This document shows positions 17,959-27,520 of a stretch of DNA of 64,000 bases, one piece after another. The stretch's first letter is position 1. Each line of letters begins with the position of its first letter. The DNA is from WTFY01 sp965205275 (GTDB lineage: Bacteria > Pseudomonadota > Gammaproteobacteria > UBA4575): contig CBDBGX010000001.1 of NCBI GenBank assembly GCA_965205275.1, forward strand, positions 40,574 through 104,573, given 5' to 3'. Below the pieces are notes generated by a model, which made no database searches, had not been told where the DNA came from, and worked only from the letters and a program-made list of their open reading frames with translations. Position numbers and translations under genes: made by a program.

Positions 17959-19200
17959 TCATAAGTAATACAGCCAGCGAATGAAAACCCTGGTACCGCC
18001 ACCTGATGTGATGCTTTTGTCCTGCAAAGGGATGCCACCAAATTCATCGCCGCCACGTCCGAGGGATTGCATCATTCCCAACTGAACGCGTTGGTGATCT
18101 CCCGGTTCATAGGAGATTGATGTCTGCAACAGAGAAGACGAATCGCGCAGGTTGACCAGCAACGTAAGCGACTGGTTCAATAACGGGTGCCAGGGTACTG
18201 TCAGACCCAGAGTGCCATAGTCGCGCATGACATTGAATACCTCGCCGCGAAGTAGCCGGACGCGAAGCGGCTCAGGAATCAGTCCGATATTGTCCGGCAT
18301 CTGGCGCATCCCGAATCCATTTCGATAGTACTCTGCAAACAGATAAACCAGCATGTCGTTGATGACGACACTGTAATCCAGATTAACGACCCCACTGACC
18401 TGTGTTTTGCCAGAATCAAGCCGTGTCGCAACGATATCTGATCGCAGCATTGCGCCACCCAGCGGCAGCATGCCGGAAACCGCGAACACCTGATCGTTGT
18501 AGTGTTTTGCAGCGAGTGCCTCCCATTCGTTTTCGCCGACAAAACCGTGCCATTTCATCGCCGTACTGGTTACCTGTCCGGAGATATCACCAGAGGTGGT
18601 ACGACGCCCTATCGTGAGAAATTGCAGATCACTGCCGTTTTCGAACAACCGCTCGATCAGCAGCAGGTCATCTCCGGCCTTGTAATCCTGGTCCACGACG
18701 GTCGGTGCGAATGGACTAAAAATATCCATGGGAGAAAAAGCCAGTCCATTACCCCAACTCACTGCCTGTCGACCTAATGTCAAAGCCCAGGGTCCGCTTC
18801 TGTATTGCAACGCAAGTCTGTCGAGCCTGTGCAGGCTGCGATGTCTGTCGCCGTCTTCAATCTCGAAGGTCAGATCCATGATGCGGGCATCGTCATCAAC
18901 GATGGTCTGGTCAAGGGAGGTTTGTGGCGCACTGTCAAACGAAAATGAATCGCCAGAGATGACAGTGGTTGAATGGTCCACAATCAATTTGAGTGCACTC
19001 CATTTATGACGAAACAGCAGCCGGAGGTCGGCTCCATTGTCATAGACAGGTGTGCCGGTCTGCAGGCGTTGAATGTCGTGATGGGGGAGAAAGGCTACGG
19101 TTCCAAACCATTTCAGGCGGACATCCAGTTCCAGCGCAGTTGCATTTGTGGCTACCAACAAGCCGACCAGGCACAGTACGCAGTTGGTGAGTTGTTTCAT
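17959..19200 (-). CDS. Probable outer-membrane beta-barrel protein of the Lol-like ABC operon
   Basis: A 413-residue protein with a Sec signal (MKQLTNCVLCLVGLLVATNATA, cleaved near 22). The rest is a succession of short amphipathic strands with many Trp/Tyr/Arg turns (RLALQYRSGPWALTLGRQAV, SVVINDMLVYLFAEYY), typical of outer-membrane barrels; the protein ends in RWLYYL. It is the last gene of a five-gene operon, its start overlapping the ATPase gene by 4 bases. I do not recognise the family; the position suggests it receives or anchors what the ABC machinery moves. Confidence 0.6.
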   Translation of the reverse strand: MKQLTNCVLCLVGLLVATNATALELDVRLKWFGTVAFLPHHDIQRLQTGTPVYDNGADLRLLFRHKWSALKLIVDHSTTVISGDSFSFDSAPQTSLDQTIVDDDARIMDLTFEIEDGDRHRSLHRLDRLALQYRSGPWALTLGRQAVSWGNGLAFSPMDIFSPFAPTVVDQDYKAGDDLLLIERLFENGSDLQFLTIGRRTTSGDISGQVTSTAMKWHGFVGENEWEALAAKHYNDQVFAVSGMLPLGGAMLRSDIVATRLDSGKTQVSGVVNLDYSVVINDMLVYLFAEYYRNGFGMRQMPDNIGLIPEPLRVRLLRGEVFNVMRDYGTLGLTVPWHPLLNQSLTLLVNLRDSSSLLQTSISYEPGDHQRVQLGMMQSLGRGGDEFGGIPLQDKSITSGGGTRVFIRWLYYL

Positions 19201-19880
19201 GTATCTTCTACAATGGCCCCGTCCCTCAGGAATACCTGACGACTGGCATAACCCATCACCATAGGGTCATGGGTGGCGGTAATAATGGTCATCCCATGTT
19301 TCTCATTGAGTTCCTTGAGCAGGTCCAACAACTCTCCGGTGGTACCTGTATCCAGATTGGCGCTGGGTTCGTCGGCGAGCAGCAAAACCGGCCGTGTAGC
19401 AATAGCCCGTGCGATAGCTACACGCTGTTGCTGGCCCCCGGACATATCGCCGGGAAGTCTGTCGGCAAGTTTCTCAAGTCCAACGGTTCCCAGAGTTTCC
19501 ATGGCTCGTTGCGAACGTTCAGACCTGGAAATACCCTGTAACTGCATGATGAAACCGACATTCTCTCTGGCTGTCAGCACTGTTAGCAGGTTATACGCCT
19601 GGAAAACGAAGCCGATTTTCTCCAGGCGGAGATCAGATAGCTGATTCTCATTCATTCCCAAGAGACTCACACCATCAACAATGACGTCTCCATCATCAGC
19701 CCTGTCCAGGCCGCCGATCAGGTTCAGCAGCGTCGACTTACCCGAGCCTGATGGCCCGGCGAGACTGATAAAATCGCCGCGACGCACCTCGAGGTTCACG
19801 CCTCGCAAGGCATGAACGGGTACTGCTTCTTCACTATAGGTACGGCACGCGCCGATGACTTGAACAACCACATCGCTCAT
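19197..19880 (-). CDS. ABC transporter ATPase, LolD/MacB-type
   Basis: A 227-residue ATPase with Walker A GPSGSGKS, the Q-loop VFQAYNLL, signature MSGGQQQR, Walker B VLLLADEPS and switch ATHDP. LADEPSANLDT is characteristic of the LolD/MacB/FtsE subfamily that powers MacB-like permeases rather than import systems. It overlaps both neighbouring genes by 4 bases and so is translated in series with them. Confidence 0.93.
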   Translation of the reverse strand: MSDVVVQVIGACRTYSEEAVPVHALRGVNLEVRRGDFISLAGPSGSGKSTLLNLIGGLDRADDGDVIVDGVSLLGMNENQLSDLRLEKIGFVFQAYNLLTVLTARENVGFIMQLQGISRSERSQRAMETLGTVGLEKLADRLPGDMSGGQQQRVAIARAIATRPVLLLADEPSANLDTGTTGELLDLLKELNEKHGMTIITATHDPMVMGYASRQVFLRDGAIVEDT

Positions 19881-21088
19881 CTTCGAAGTGCCTCCACTGG
19901 CGTGAGTTTAACGGACCTGAGTGCCGGATAGAGACTGGCTAACACGCCGAATACGATGCTGAGTACGGCAACCAGCACCACGTCAGCCGCATACAGTCGC
20001 AGGACGAGTTTTTCAGGTACGCCATACCTTTCCATACCCTGACCGAAATAGGACAGGTCCAGCTCGGAAGGTAGTATCTGAAACACCAGCCAGCCGAGAA
20101 TGATGCCGATGGCGATGCCAATCAACATGATGAAAGTGGACTCAAGCACAACCTGCATGACTACTGCACCTGGGCGCATGCCCACTGCGCGGAGCATGCC
20201 CAGTTCTCGGGTCCGCTCCATAACGGATGTCACCAGCGTATTGACCAGCCCAAAGACCAGTGCGGTCATGACGATGATAAAGTAGATGAAAATCGCACTA
20301 TCCGCGAACAGAAAAAATGCAGCCGCCATGGGTTCCAGTTGCTGCCAGGTTTTAACCTCAAGATCAGTAAAGAATTCGAGCAGAGAATCAAGCAGATTCA
20401 ATTGCCCGGTAGCGTCGACCAATAGAACTGATAATTCAGTAACAAGCTCGGTATCCACCAATTGTTGCAGGGCGGTAACTCCCGTGAAAACAAATAGCTT
20501 CTCCATACCGCTGCCCTGGGCATCGTAGACTCCGGCGATTCTGAACCCCGCTTCCCGATTCAGTCCATCGGAGCCCTGCGTGATGATCACGAGCCGTCGA
20601 CCCAGCTGTGTCTCCAGTTGTACCGCCATTTCCCGGCCAATGACAATGCGTCGATCTGATGAATTGCTTAAGGGCTCTCCATCATAGGTCACTTTGCTGA
20701 GAAAGGAGATGGTCTCGCGTTCGGGGTCCACCCCTACCAGTTGAACACCTCGAGTCTCTCTTTCGCTCATGATGACGGCCGGAATGCGAATGCGATGGGC
20801 CCAGCCTGCAACTTCTTCGCTGATGGCCGTTGCCTCCCAGCCTTCCTTTGGCAGGAAACCACGTTCGATGCCGGGATCATCAAGGTAGCCGGGCGCATGA
20901 ATTCTGACGTGGCCATTCAGATTGGCGATGGCCTGCTCCCTGAGATCATGCTGCATACCGCGAATGAATGTGTTCGCCATCATGACGGTGAAGACGGCTA
21001 CCGCAATCGCCAGTAAAAGCATGAGATTGCGTCGACGATGCCGAATAATGTTGCGTACACTCAGTTGCGTTAACAGTGTTATCGGCAT
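19877..21088 (-). CDS. FtsX/MacB-type ABC transporter permease (second)
   Basis: A 403-residue inner-membrane protein: one N-terminal membrane helix (LLLAIAVAVFTVMMANTF), a large periplasmic domain (about 50-270) and three C-terminal helices ending in the cytoplasmic PALRSVKLTPVEALRR motif of LolC/E and MacB permeases. ERTRELGMLRAVGMRPGAV is the coupling loop to the ATPase. It is paired with another, divergent permease directly upstream, implying a heterodimeric transporter such as LolCE. Confidence 0.9.
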   Translation of the reverse strand: MPITLLTQLSVRNIIRHRRRNLMLLLAIAVAVFTVMMANTFIRGMQHDLREQAIANLNGHVRIHAPGYLDDPGIERGFLPKEGWEATAISEEVAGWAHRIRIPAVIMSERETRGVQLVGVDPERETISFLSKVTYDGEPLSNSSDRRIVIGREMAVQLETQLGRRLVIITQGSDGLNREAGFRIAGVYDAQGSGMEKLFVFTGVTALQQLVDTELVTELSVLLVDATGQLNLLDSLLEFFTDLEVKTWQQLEPMAAAFFLFADSAIFIYFIIVMTALVFGLVNTLVTSVMERTRELGMLRAVGMRPGAVVMQVVLESTFIMLIGIAIGIILGWLVFQILPSELDLSYFGQGMERYGVPEKLVLRLYAADVVLVAVLSIVFGVLASLYPALRSVKLTPVEALRR

Positions 21089-21091
21089 GAG

Positions 21092-22375
21092 CTATTCTGC
21101 CGCCCGCAATGCCTGAACGGCCTGAATATGTCTCAGTCGCAGGCCCGGGATGATTGCGGCGAGCTGAGTTCCCACCAGCATTACAGGAATTGCAAAGTAG
21201 AGTGAACCCTCTGAAAACACGGGATACATTCGGTCGGGCATCGACATGGCCTGGAACACTTCGTCCGCAAGCTTCGGTAACGGGATTCCCGTCTCACTCA
21301 GGATGCCAATGCCCAAACCCGTTATTGCCAACCCCAGAACGATACCAAGCAGACAGACGAACAATGCCTCAATCTGCAACTGGATAATGATGTGGCGAAC
21401 ACGCATGCCCACAGCCATGAGCATGCCAAACTCGGGCATCCGCTCAAAAATGATCATCATAAAAGAGTTGACGACGCTGAAGATGACGATAATGGCCACC
21501 AGTATAAACATGACGTACGTACCGATCAGCTTCAACTCTATCATCTGTACCATTTCAGGCTGTAATTCACGCCAACTCAGGCTGCGAACACCGGTACGAT
21601 CAAGTTGCGGGGCGAGTTGCTCGCTGGCTTCCACGGATTCAGCAATGATGACGATGGCATGGGCTTCGTCGGCGCCAAGGTTCCATGCATACCGAAAGTC
21701 TTCGAGTGACACCTGCGCAATGGCCCGGTCCAGTTCAGGCTGTCCACTGGTGTAGGTGCCGACGACCTCAGTGACCAGTGCCGCCACACCGCCTTCGACA
21801 GCTGTGCCCAGAATGACCAGTTCGTCACCGATTGAGATGCCCAGGTTACGAGCCAGAGCAGAGCCAATAAATGATTCGCCAGGTCTCTGGATGTATCTGC
21901 CCTGCACCTGCATATTGATCAGGGTTGACCACTTTGCTTCCTGTTCATACTGCACGCCGATAATCTGGGCGCCAAAGCTACGTTCACCGGAAGATGTCAG
22001 CGCATAAGATTGTGCCCGGGCAGAAACGACTTCGACCTCCGGCTGTGATGCAACGTCGGCGATGATGTTATCAACGCCCCGAATACTGTTTTCAACGGCC
22101 GGGTCATCTTCATAGGCAGGATGTTGTAGCTGAATATGACCGAGCATAATGTGCGCCGAGTTGTCGACCGCGCCGATAAATGCGCCAACCTGCAGTGACC
22201 TCATTAAACCAAGCAGTAGAATGGCAAAGGCGATGCCGCTGGCGGTAAGCCAGGTCCGACGCCGGGTACGCATGACATTCCGCCAGGCCATGCTCAACAG
22301 GTCAGGCGTGGCGCGATGTGGCACGGGACCTGGTACAGGATTTAAAGCTTCCCGGGAGAGGGTGATATCAGTCAT
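21092..22375 (-). CDS. FtsX/MacB-type ABC transporter permease (first)
   Basis: A 427-residue permease with the same topology as its neighbour: a helix at about 38-58, a periplasmic domain, three C-terminal helices and the coupling loop FERMPEFGMLMAVGMRV, ending in RLRHIQAVQALRAAE. The two permeases share fold and motifs but little sequence, so they form an unlike pair. The gene is 3 bases upstream of the second permease and 6 bases downstream of the LolA-like gene. Confidence 0.9.
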   Translation of the reverse strand: MTDITLSREALNPVPGPVPHRATPDLLSMAWRNVMRTRRRTWLTASGIAFAILLLGLMRSLQVGAFIGAVDNSAHIMLGHIQLQHPAYEDDPAVENSIRGVDNIIADVASQPEVEVVSARAQSYALTSSGERSFGAQIIGVQYEQEAKWSTLINMQVQGRYIQRPGESFIGSALARNLGISIGDELVILGTAVEGGVAALVTEVVGTYTSGQPELDRAIAQVSLEDFRYAWNLGADEAHAIVIIAESVEASEQLAPQLDRTGVRSLSWRELQPEMVQMIELKLIGTYVMFILVAIIVIFSVVNSFMMIIFERMPEFGMLMAVGMRVRHIIIQLQIEALFVCLLGIVLGLAITGLGIGILSETGIPLPKLADEVFQAMSMPDRMYPVFSEGSLYFAIPVMLVGTQLAAIIPGLRLRHIQAVQALRAAE

Positions 22376-22381
22376 CAGCGC

Positions 22382-23185
22382 TTATTCACCAGCTTTGAGA
22401 TAGAACAGAGTAAACATCTGATCATCCACTTCAATATCAAAATCCGCATTGCCCCAGATCAACTCAGTATACTTGTCAGGAGATTCGAGTTTACTCATTC
22501 GCATGCGGGTAGCCATCATACGCCCGTCACGTTCGCTCACTTCAAGGGTTTCCATTTTCTTGAGGGGTTCAAAATTCTGGTCAAAAAAGGTGTGCAGCAG
22601 CAGCACATAGTCATCACGAATCAACATTTCTTCTTTACCCCATACCACCGGGGCATCATCATGGGGTATCGCGACCAGCGTATAGATCTTGTGCTCTTCT
22701 TCTACATGTATCGATTCGATACTGAGGTCATAGTCATCAAGCCAGGAATCTGAACGTGACAGGTCCGTATAGGAAAAATCGGAACCACCCCAGCTCTGGG
22801 ACATGAGGCTGTAGGGCAGTCGAATTGTTCGGTTCAGCCTGGGCGTAAAGGTCCACATTTTGTTGTCCAGCTTCAGCGTTGCGTTGCCCGCGTCTTTTGC
22901 AGGCGCCACAAAACGAATGAGTGTGTCTTTGCGCCCCCGTGTCCATGTTTTGAGGCTGGATGTGCGCTGCCAGTCAGGTCGATGAATGACCATGGTAAAT
23001 TCGGCATAGGAGGAAACGCCTCGAGTCTGGTCAACTGCGCCGGCAATGAGTTCCCTGGCGGTCATATTGTCGGATTCGATGGCCACTGTCTCTGCATTGG
23101 CTACAGATACCGTGAGCATCATTGCCGACAATATGAGCTGCCTTAGTCTGTTGAAGACGTTATTATCATGCATCAGTATTTTCAT
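22382..23185 (-). CDS. Outer membrane lipoprotein-sorting (LolA-like) periplasmic protein
   Basis: A periplasmic protein of about 267 residues, first gene of the operon. A signal region (LILSAMMLTVSVANA) is followed by the half-barrel pattern of the LolA-like family PF17131: FTMVIHRPDWQRTSSLKTWTRG, DTLIRFVAPAKDAGNATLKL, MWTFTPRLNRTIRLP. The ATG at 23185 has no clear ribosome site and the ATG at 23173 is an alternative. Such proteins bind an acylated or lipid cargo in the periplasm between the MacB-like permeases and the outer membrane. Its promoter region is occupied by dispersed repeats. Confidence 0.88.
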   Translation of the reverse strand: MKILMHDNNVFNRLRQLILSAMMLTVSVANAETVAIESDNMTARELIAGAVDQTRGVSSYAEFTMVIHRPDWQRTSSLKTWTRGRKDTLIRFVAPAKDAGNATLKLDNKMWTFTPRLNRTIRLPYSLMSQSWGGSDFSYTDLSRSDSWLDDYDLSIESIHVEEEHKIYTLVAIPHDDAPVVWGKEEMLIRDDYVLLLHTFFDQNFEPLKKMETLEVSERDGRMMATRMRMSKLESPDKYTELIWGNADFDIEVDDQMFTLFYLKAGE

Positions 23186-23195
23186 CAATATCGCT

Positions 23196-23429
23196 ATTCG
23201 GGGGACAGTTTACTTAATTCTATTCGTATTCGGGGGACAGTTTACTTAATTTGTTCTTGTTCGAGAATTCAACACCGCGGTGATTACTTCCTGTCAATCC
23301 GTTAATTTTTAAACCAACAATATGTGAATGTCGCAACTAAAACTCTCGGAAGTCGACTTTCAGGACAGGAACTAATTTGTTATTCGTTATTCGGGGGACA
23401 GGTTATTCGGGAGACAGATTACTTAATTC
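23196..23429. repeat. Three copies of an ATTCGGGGGACAGTTTACTT repeat
   Basis: Copies at 23196-23220, 23228-23251 and 23405-23429 (the last with two changes), plus a partial copy at 23389-23400, all in one orientation. They lie in the gap between the LolA-like operon and a divergent SDR gene (23186-23616), where no gene is otherwise visible. The sequence type is unrelated to the GGGGTCGGAGTAA repeats. Confidence 0.85.
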
Positions 23430-23616
23430 AGGCATATGGCTTTGGGATATTCATTTGCTGTACATCGTATACTGTGAACGTCTGGACTCCCCTGGAAGAA
23501 GACGATGCGATTGCGGGTACCAATCCTTTGCAGTTTGGGGGAGTTTGTAATTGAGTCACTTGAAATCCATGAGGGTTAACGACGACAATAGCTGATCGAG
23601 GAGTCAGGAGAACAGA

Positions 23617-24432
23617 GTGAAAGATCTGAAAAACAAGGTTGCCTTCATTACCGGAGGTGGCAGCGGGATTGGTCTGGGTATGGCAACTGCGTTCGCCAGG
23701 ATCGGCATGAAGATTGTCATAGCTGATATCCGTGAAGACCGTCTGCAAAAAGCTGAGGCTGCACTGAAGAAAATATCGCCGCACGTGCGGGCGGTGACAG
23801 TCGATACAACCAGTAAAGAGTCGATTGAGTCGGCGGCAGCATTCACAGAAGAGGCCTTTGGGAACCTGCACGTACTTTGCAATAATGCGGGTATTGGTGG
23901 TGGTGGACCAGTACTCCGCAAGTCTGACGAAGCGTGGACTCATGTACTGGATGTCAATCTGTGGGGTCCACTGCGTGGGATTCAAGTTTTCCTGCCCAAA
24001 ATGCTTGAACATGGAGAGGGCGGCCACATAGTCAACACTTCCTCATTTTCAGGAATCCATGGTCACCACAGCCAGTCATCCTATGGCACCAGCAAATTTG
24101 CCCTGGTGGGACTTTCCGAGTTTCTCCGCAACGATCTGGCGAAGGAGAGCGTTTCTGTTTCGATACTGTGCCCGCATATTGTAGATACGGCAATTTTCCT
24201 GGCAGGTCTTGAGGACGATGATGTACAGGGAATACAACAGCGACGAAAAGCATTGTCCGCCGTCTTTAACATAGCTGTGAAGCCGGAAACTGTGGGTGAA
24301 CAGGTCATTCGCGGTATACAGAACGATGAACTGTACATTTTTTGTGATGGTAAGGAATCGAGAGAGATGCTGGAAACACGCATTTCGGCGATGCGTGGTG
24401 CGTTTGATCGGCAGTTTCCAGAATACAGCTGA
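23617..24432 (+). CDS. SDR family NAD(P)-dependent oxidoreductase
   Basis: A 271-residue classical short-chain dehydrogenase. TGGGSGIGLG binds the coenzyme; the acidic residue in IADIRED suggests NAD(H). NNAGIGGGG, the catalytic Ser in NTSSFSG and YGTSK (Tyr-Lys) follow. It starts at a GTG at 23617, supported by AGGAG 6 bases upstream. The C-terminal region (VGEQVIRGIQNDELYIF) is that of SDRs acting on acyl or steroid-like alcohols, but no substrate is proven. Confidence 0.92.
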   Translation: MKDLKNKVAFITGGGSGIGLGMATAFARIGMKIVIADIREDRLQKAEAALKKISPHVRAVTVDTTSKESIESAAAFTEEAFGNLHVLCNNAGIGGGGPVLRKSDEAWTHVLDVNLWGPLRGIQVFLPKMLEHGEGGHIVNTSSFSGIHGHHSQSSYGTSKFALVGLSEFLRNDLAKESVSVSILCPHIVDTAIFLAGLEDDDVQGIQQRRKALSAVFNIAVKPETVGEQVIRGIQNDELYIFCDGKESREMLETRISAMRGAFDRQFPEYS

Positions 24433-24631
24433 CTATACCCAACATTCAATATGGCAATTTGCCATGTCACAGTAATGTCCCGAACAACATGGAGTGGTGG
24501 ATGCGATTTGGCGGCGCCATCTGGCAACAGGAATAAGGAGGCTTTCCTCTTCGTACCCGGTCGTAAGACATAGCTGACGGACAAGAACCAGGCTAGTCGA
24601 AAAGGAAAACAGGGCTACCTGGTTTCTTGCG

Positions 24632-25315
24632 ATGAATGTTGCAATTGAAATTGTACCTGTGAAGGTGACCAAAGTGGCAGATAGTCCCAAATCATGGATT
24701 GAAAGCTCAGACATTGTCTCGATGTTTCCAACGTATGTCTGGAATATGCAATTGGCGCAAGATGTGATTTTGTCAGTCAATACCAGGGCAGGGGAAGTTA
24801 TCGGGGAGATGCGCCAGGGTCTGACACCGCTTGCTGCCGGACAGTCGTGGCAATCAGCATCGCAGCTTCATGAACATTCCGGCTTTGGGCAACTGGTGGA
24901 GTGCATTGAAAGTGCTGCTGGTGGTGTAATGAAGTTCCTGAGAATCAGTAACGTGCTATCGGTTACTGGATGCTGGGCAAACGTCCTGGCAAAAGGCGCC
25001 GCACACGGCATCCATAATCATCCAAACAACTTTCTGAGTGGTGTCTATTACCTCCAAACCCAATCGGGCTCTGACGCCATCAATTTCCACGATCCCAGGG
25101 TTCAAACGGGTATCATCAGGCCGCCTGTTGTTGAGTTGACGGCAGGGAATACCGATCAGGTTGTGGTAAAGGTCAAAAACGGTACGCTGCTGATGTTCCC
25201 ATCCTATCTTCAGCATTCAGTTTCGCCTAACAATAGCGATGGGGAGAGGGTGAGTATCAGCTTTAACATGATGTTTTCATCGTTTACCGAGAATATGAGC
25301 AAACCACTGTGGTGA
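24632..25315 (+). CDS. Putative 2OG-Fe(II) oxygenase (TIGR02466-like)
   Basis: A 227-residue non-haem iron enzyme. The core is a double-stranded beta-helix with candidate iron ligands His128/130 (GIHNHPNN), Asp154 (FHDPR) and His195 (PSYLQHSVSPN), and a 2-oxoglutarate-binding Arg at 206 (RVSISFN). FPTYVWNMQL at about 32-41 is the usual start of the family, so the first 30 residues are an extension or the true start is the ATG at 24722. It stands alone; the substrate is unknown. Confidence 0.82.
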   Translation: MNVAIEIVPVKVTKVADSPKSWIESSDIVSMFPTYVWNMQLAQDVILSVNTRAGEVIGEMRQGLTPLAAGQSWQSASQLHEHSGFGQLVECIESAAGGVMKFLRISNVLSVTGCWANVLAKGAAHGIHNHPNNFLSGVYYLQTQSGSDAINFHDPRVQTGIIRPPVVELTAGNTDQVVVKVKNGTLLMFPSYLQHSVSPNNSDGERVSISFNMMFSSFTENMSKPLW

Positions 25316-25423
25316 CTTTTTTATCCAGTATTTCCGGCAATCTCCGGGAACCTGTCCGGTTTGCCTCTTGTACGCCCTTAATTTTTGTGGAATCCTGATA
25401 ATCCATTCAGCCCCGGAGCAGTT

Positions 25424-26215
25424 ATGATCGTTGAGCAAATATGGACCGGCAACTCGTACCGAAATTTCAATTACCTGATTGTCTGTCCAGAGACGGGTGA
25501 GGCAATGGCTATCGACCCGCTGGATCACAGGAAGTGCCTGAAGCGGGCAGAAGAAAAGGGCTGGGACATCACCCAGGTCCTTAATACCCATGAGCACGGT
25601 GATCATACCGGCGGCAACACCAGGATGATCGAGGCAACCGGCGCCAGACTGCTCGCCCATCACAACGCGAAAGATGCCATCGCCGGCATGGATGTCGGTC
25701 TTGATGCCGGTGATGTTGTCAGCATAGGGCGTACGGTGGAAATGCTGGTGATGGATACGCCTGGACACACGATGAGCCATGTGTGCCTTTTGTCCAAAAC
25801 CGACCAGCCGGCGCTATTCTGCGGCGACACTTTGTTCAATGCCGGCGCTGGCAATTGCCACGGCGGCGGGCATCCCGATGAGTTGTACCAGACTTTCGCC
25901 AATCAACTCGATGCGCTACCGGAAGACACGCTGATCTATCCGGGACACGATTACATGATCAACAACCTGGCTTTTACCCTTGACCGTGAACCGGATAACC
26001 AGCGCGCCGGTGAACTGCTGAATGAAATCAGTGATCAGGACCCCAATGCTCCACTGGTGTCGACGCTGGCGCTCGAGCGTGAAATCAACACCTTTCTGAG
26101 GCTGCGAAGTCCGACGGTGATCTCAAGGCTGCGCGAAGTATTTCCCGACTTGCCGCAGAATGCGGACCCGCGCTCGGTGTTCCTGAAACTGCGCGAACTT
26201 CGCAACGACTGGTAG
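25424..26215 (+). CDS. gloB: MBL-fold hydrolase, glyoxalase II (hydroxyacylglutathione hydrolase) type
   Basis: A 263-residue metallo-beta-lactamase-fold thioesterase. THEHGDH (55-61) supplies the first zinc ligands; TPGHT, FCGDTLF and YPGHDY supply the others. The C-terminal portion (INTFLRLRSPTVISRLREVF, then VFLKLRELRNDW) is the HAGH C-terminal domain that binds the glutathione moiety, so glyoxalase II is the likely activity. GGAG lies 6 bases before the ATG at 25424, hence this start rather than the TTG at 25385. Confidence 0.88.
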   Translation: MIVEQIWTGNSYRNFNYLIVCPETGEAMAIDPLDHRKCLKRAEEKGWDITQVLNTHEHGDHTGGNTRMIEATGARLLAHHNAKDAIAGMDVGLDAGDVVSIGRTVEMLVMDTPGHTMSHVCLLSKTDQPALFCGDTLFNAGAGNCHGGGHPDELYQTFANQLDALPEDTLIYPGHDYMINNLAFTLDREPDNQRAGELLNEISDQDPNAPLVSTLALEREINTFLRLRSPTVISRLREVFPDLPQNADPRSVFLKLRELRNDW

Positions 26216-26219
26216 ACTT

Positions 26220-27419
26220 TCAACGGGTCCCGAAATCGAATCCTTCGTCTCGAGCGAATGACTGCAGAATACGGCGTGCTGTGGTCTGCACGTGAACCTC
26301 GTCGGCCCCATCGTAAATCCGGGCGAAGCGGGCATGGCGATACATACGCTCCAGTGGCGTATCTTCAGTGACGCCCTTGGCGCCATACACCTGAATGGCG
26401 CGGTCGATAACGTTGTGAACCATGCTGGCGCCGTAGACCTTGATCAGACCAATTTCGATCCTCGCCTCATCACCCTGGTCTATCTTCTGGGCTGCATGCA
26501 ATGTCAGCAACCGGCTTGCCTGGATTTCGCAGGCAGAATCGAAAATGAACTTCTGAATCTGCTGGTGTTCGCCTAACGTTTTACCGAAGGCGACGCGGTT
26601 ATTTGCCCGCTCGCACATGAGATCGAAAGCGCGTTGCGCCTGACCGAGCCAGCGCATACAGTGAAAAATGCGGCCAGGTCCGAGTCTGTCCTGGGCAATC
26701 TTGAATCCCTGACCACGTGGACCCAGGAGATTCTCCTTGGGTACCCTGACGTTGTCGTATACGACTTCGTAGTGGCCGTCGTATTCACCCATCACCTTGA
26801 CGTCGCGAATAATGTTGTACCCTGGTGTTTCTGTAGGCACCACGATCTGGCTGAAAGCCGAATGGTCCGGTGTCCCCTCGGGTTCCGTACGACACATGCA
26901 GGTCGTATACGCTGCGGAAGCGGCGCCACTGGTAAACCACTTGCGCCCATTAATTACCCACTCGTCACCATCCAGTTCACCTCGCGTCTGTAGCTGCGTG
27001 GGGTCTGAGCTGGCAACATCGGGTTCTGTCATGCCGAAACTTGGAAAAACCTCACCCGCGATCAATGGTTCAAGGTATTTATTTCGCCACTCGTCCGAGG
27101 CATATCGATGCAGCATGATGGAGTCCTGCAGCGAGTGCGTTCCGAAGGCAACGGTTGCAACCGGAGAACGCCCGATTACTTCGTTGACGAAAACATAGTC
27201 CATAAACGGTAAACCACCGCCGCCCAGTTCCTCCGGGTGACCTAGTGCCCAGAGCCCCAGGGCCTTGGTTTCATCCATCAGGGCGCGCATTCGAGTGCGC
27301 CGCTCAACCGGGTCCGCGGTAAGAAGATTCGTTTCCTGAGGGTAGATTCGTTGCTCAATGAATTCGAGCACCTGATTGCGCAACGGCAGAACATGTTCCG
27401 GAATGGACAGATTGAGCAT
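26220..27419 (-). CDS. Acyl-CoA dehydrogenase family protein
   Basis: An FAD enzyme of about 399 residues with all three regions: the N-terminal helical domain, the beta domain with FGMTEPDVASSDPTQL and WVINGRKWFTSGA, and the C-terminal helices with AQRAFDLMCERANNRVAFGK and the final YRHARFARIYDGADEVHVQT. The catalytic base position lies in this last segment (GADE). I chose the ATG at 27419 because AGGTGA precedes it by 6 bases; the frame also opens at a GTG at 27428. It converges on the glyoxalase II gene. Confidence 0.92.
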   Translation of the reverse strand: MLNLSIPEHVLPLRNQVLEFIEQRIYPQETNLLTADPVERRTRMRALMDETKALGLWALGHPEELGGGGLPFMDYVFVNEVIGRSPVATVAFGTHSLQDSIMLHRYASDEWRNKYLEPLIAGEVFPSFGMTEPDVASSDPTQLQTRGELDGDEWVINGRKWFTSGAASAAYTTCMCRTEPEGTPDHSAFSQIVVPTETPGYNIIRDVKVMGEYDGHYEVVYDNVRVPKENLLGPRGQGFKIAQDRLGPGRIFHCMRWLGQAQRAFDLMCERANNRVAFGKTLGEHQQIQKFIFDSACEIQASRLLTLHAAQKIDQGDEARIEIGLIKVYGASMVHNVIDRAIQVYGAKGVTEDTPLERMYRHARFARIYDGADEVHVQTTARRILQSFARDEGFDFGTR

Positions 27420-27520
27420 TGTGGTCACCTGATTATCTGAAAATAAGATCGATCATATATCCCTGATTCTCTTTCGGCCACTACGAATTGGTTAGCTCGC
27501 TTCATTAATGAGGCTGTTCG

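Noticed and set aside
23196..23429. A CRISPR array.
   Set aside because: Only three copies, irregular spacing and no cas genes.
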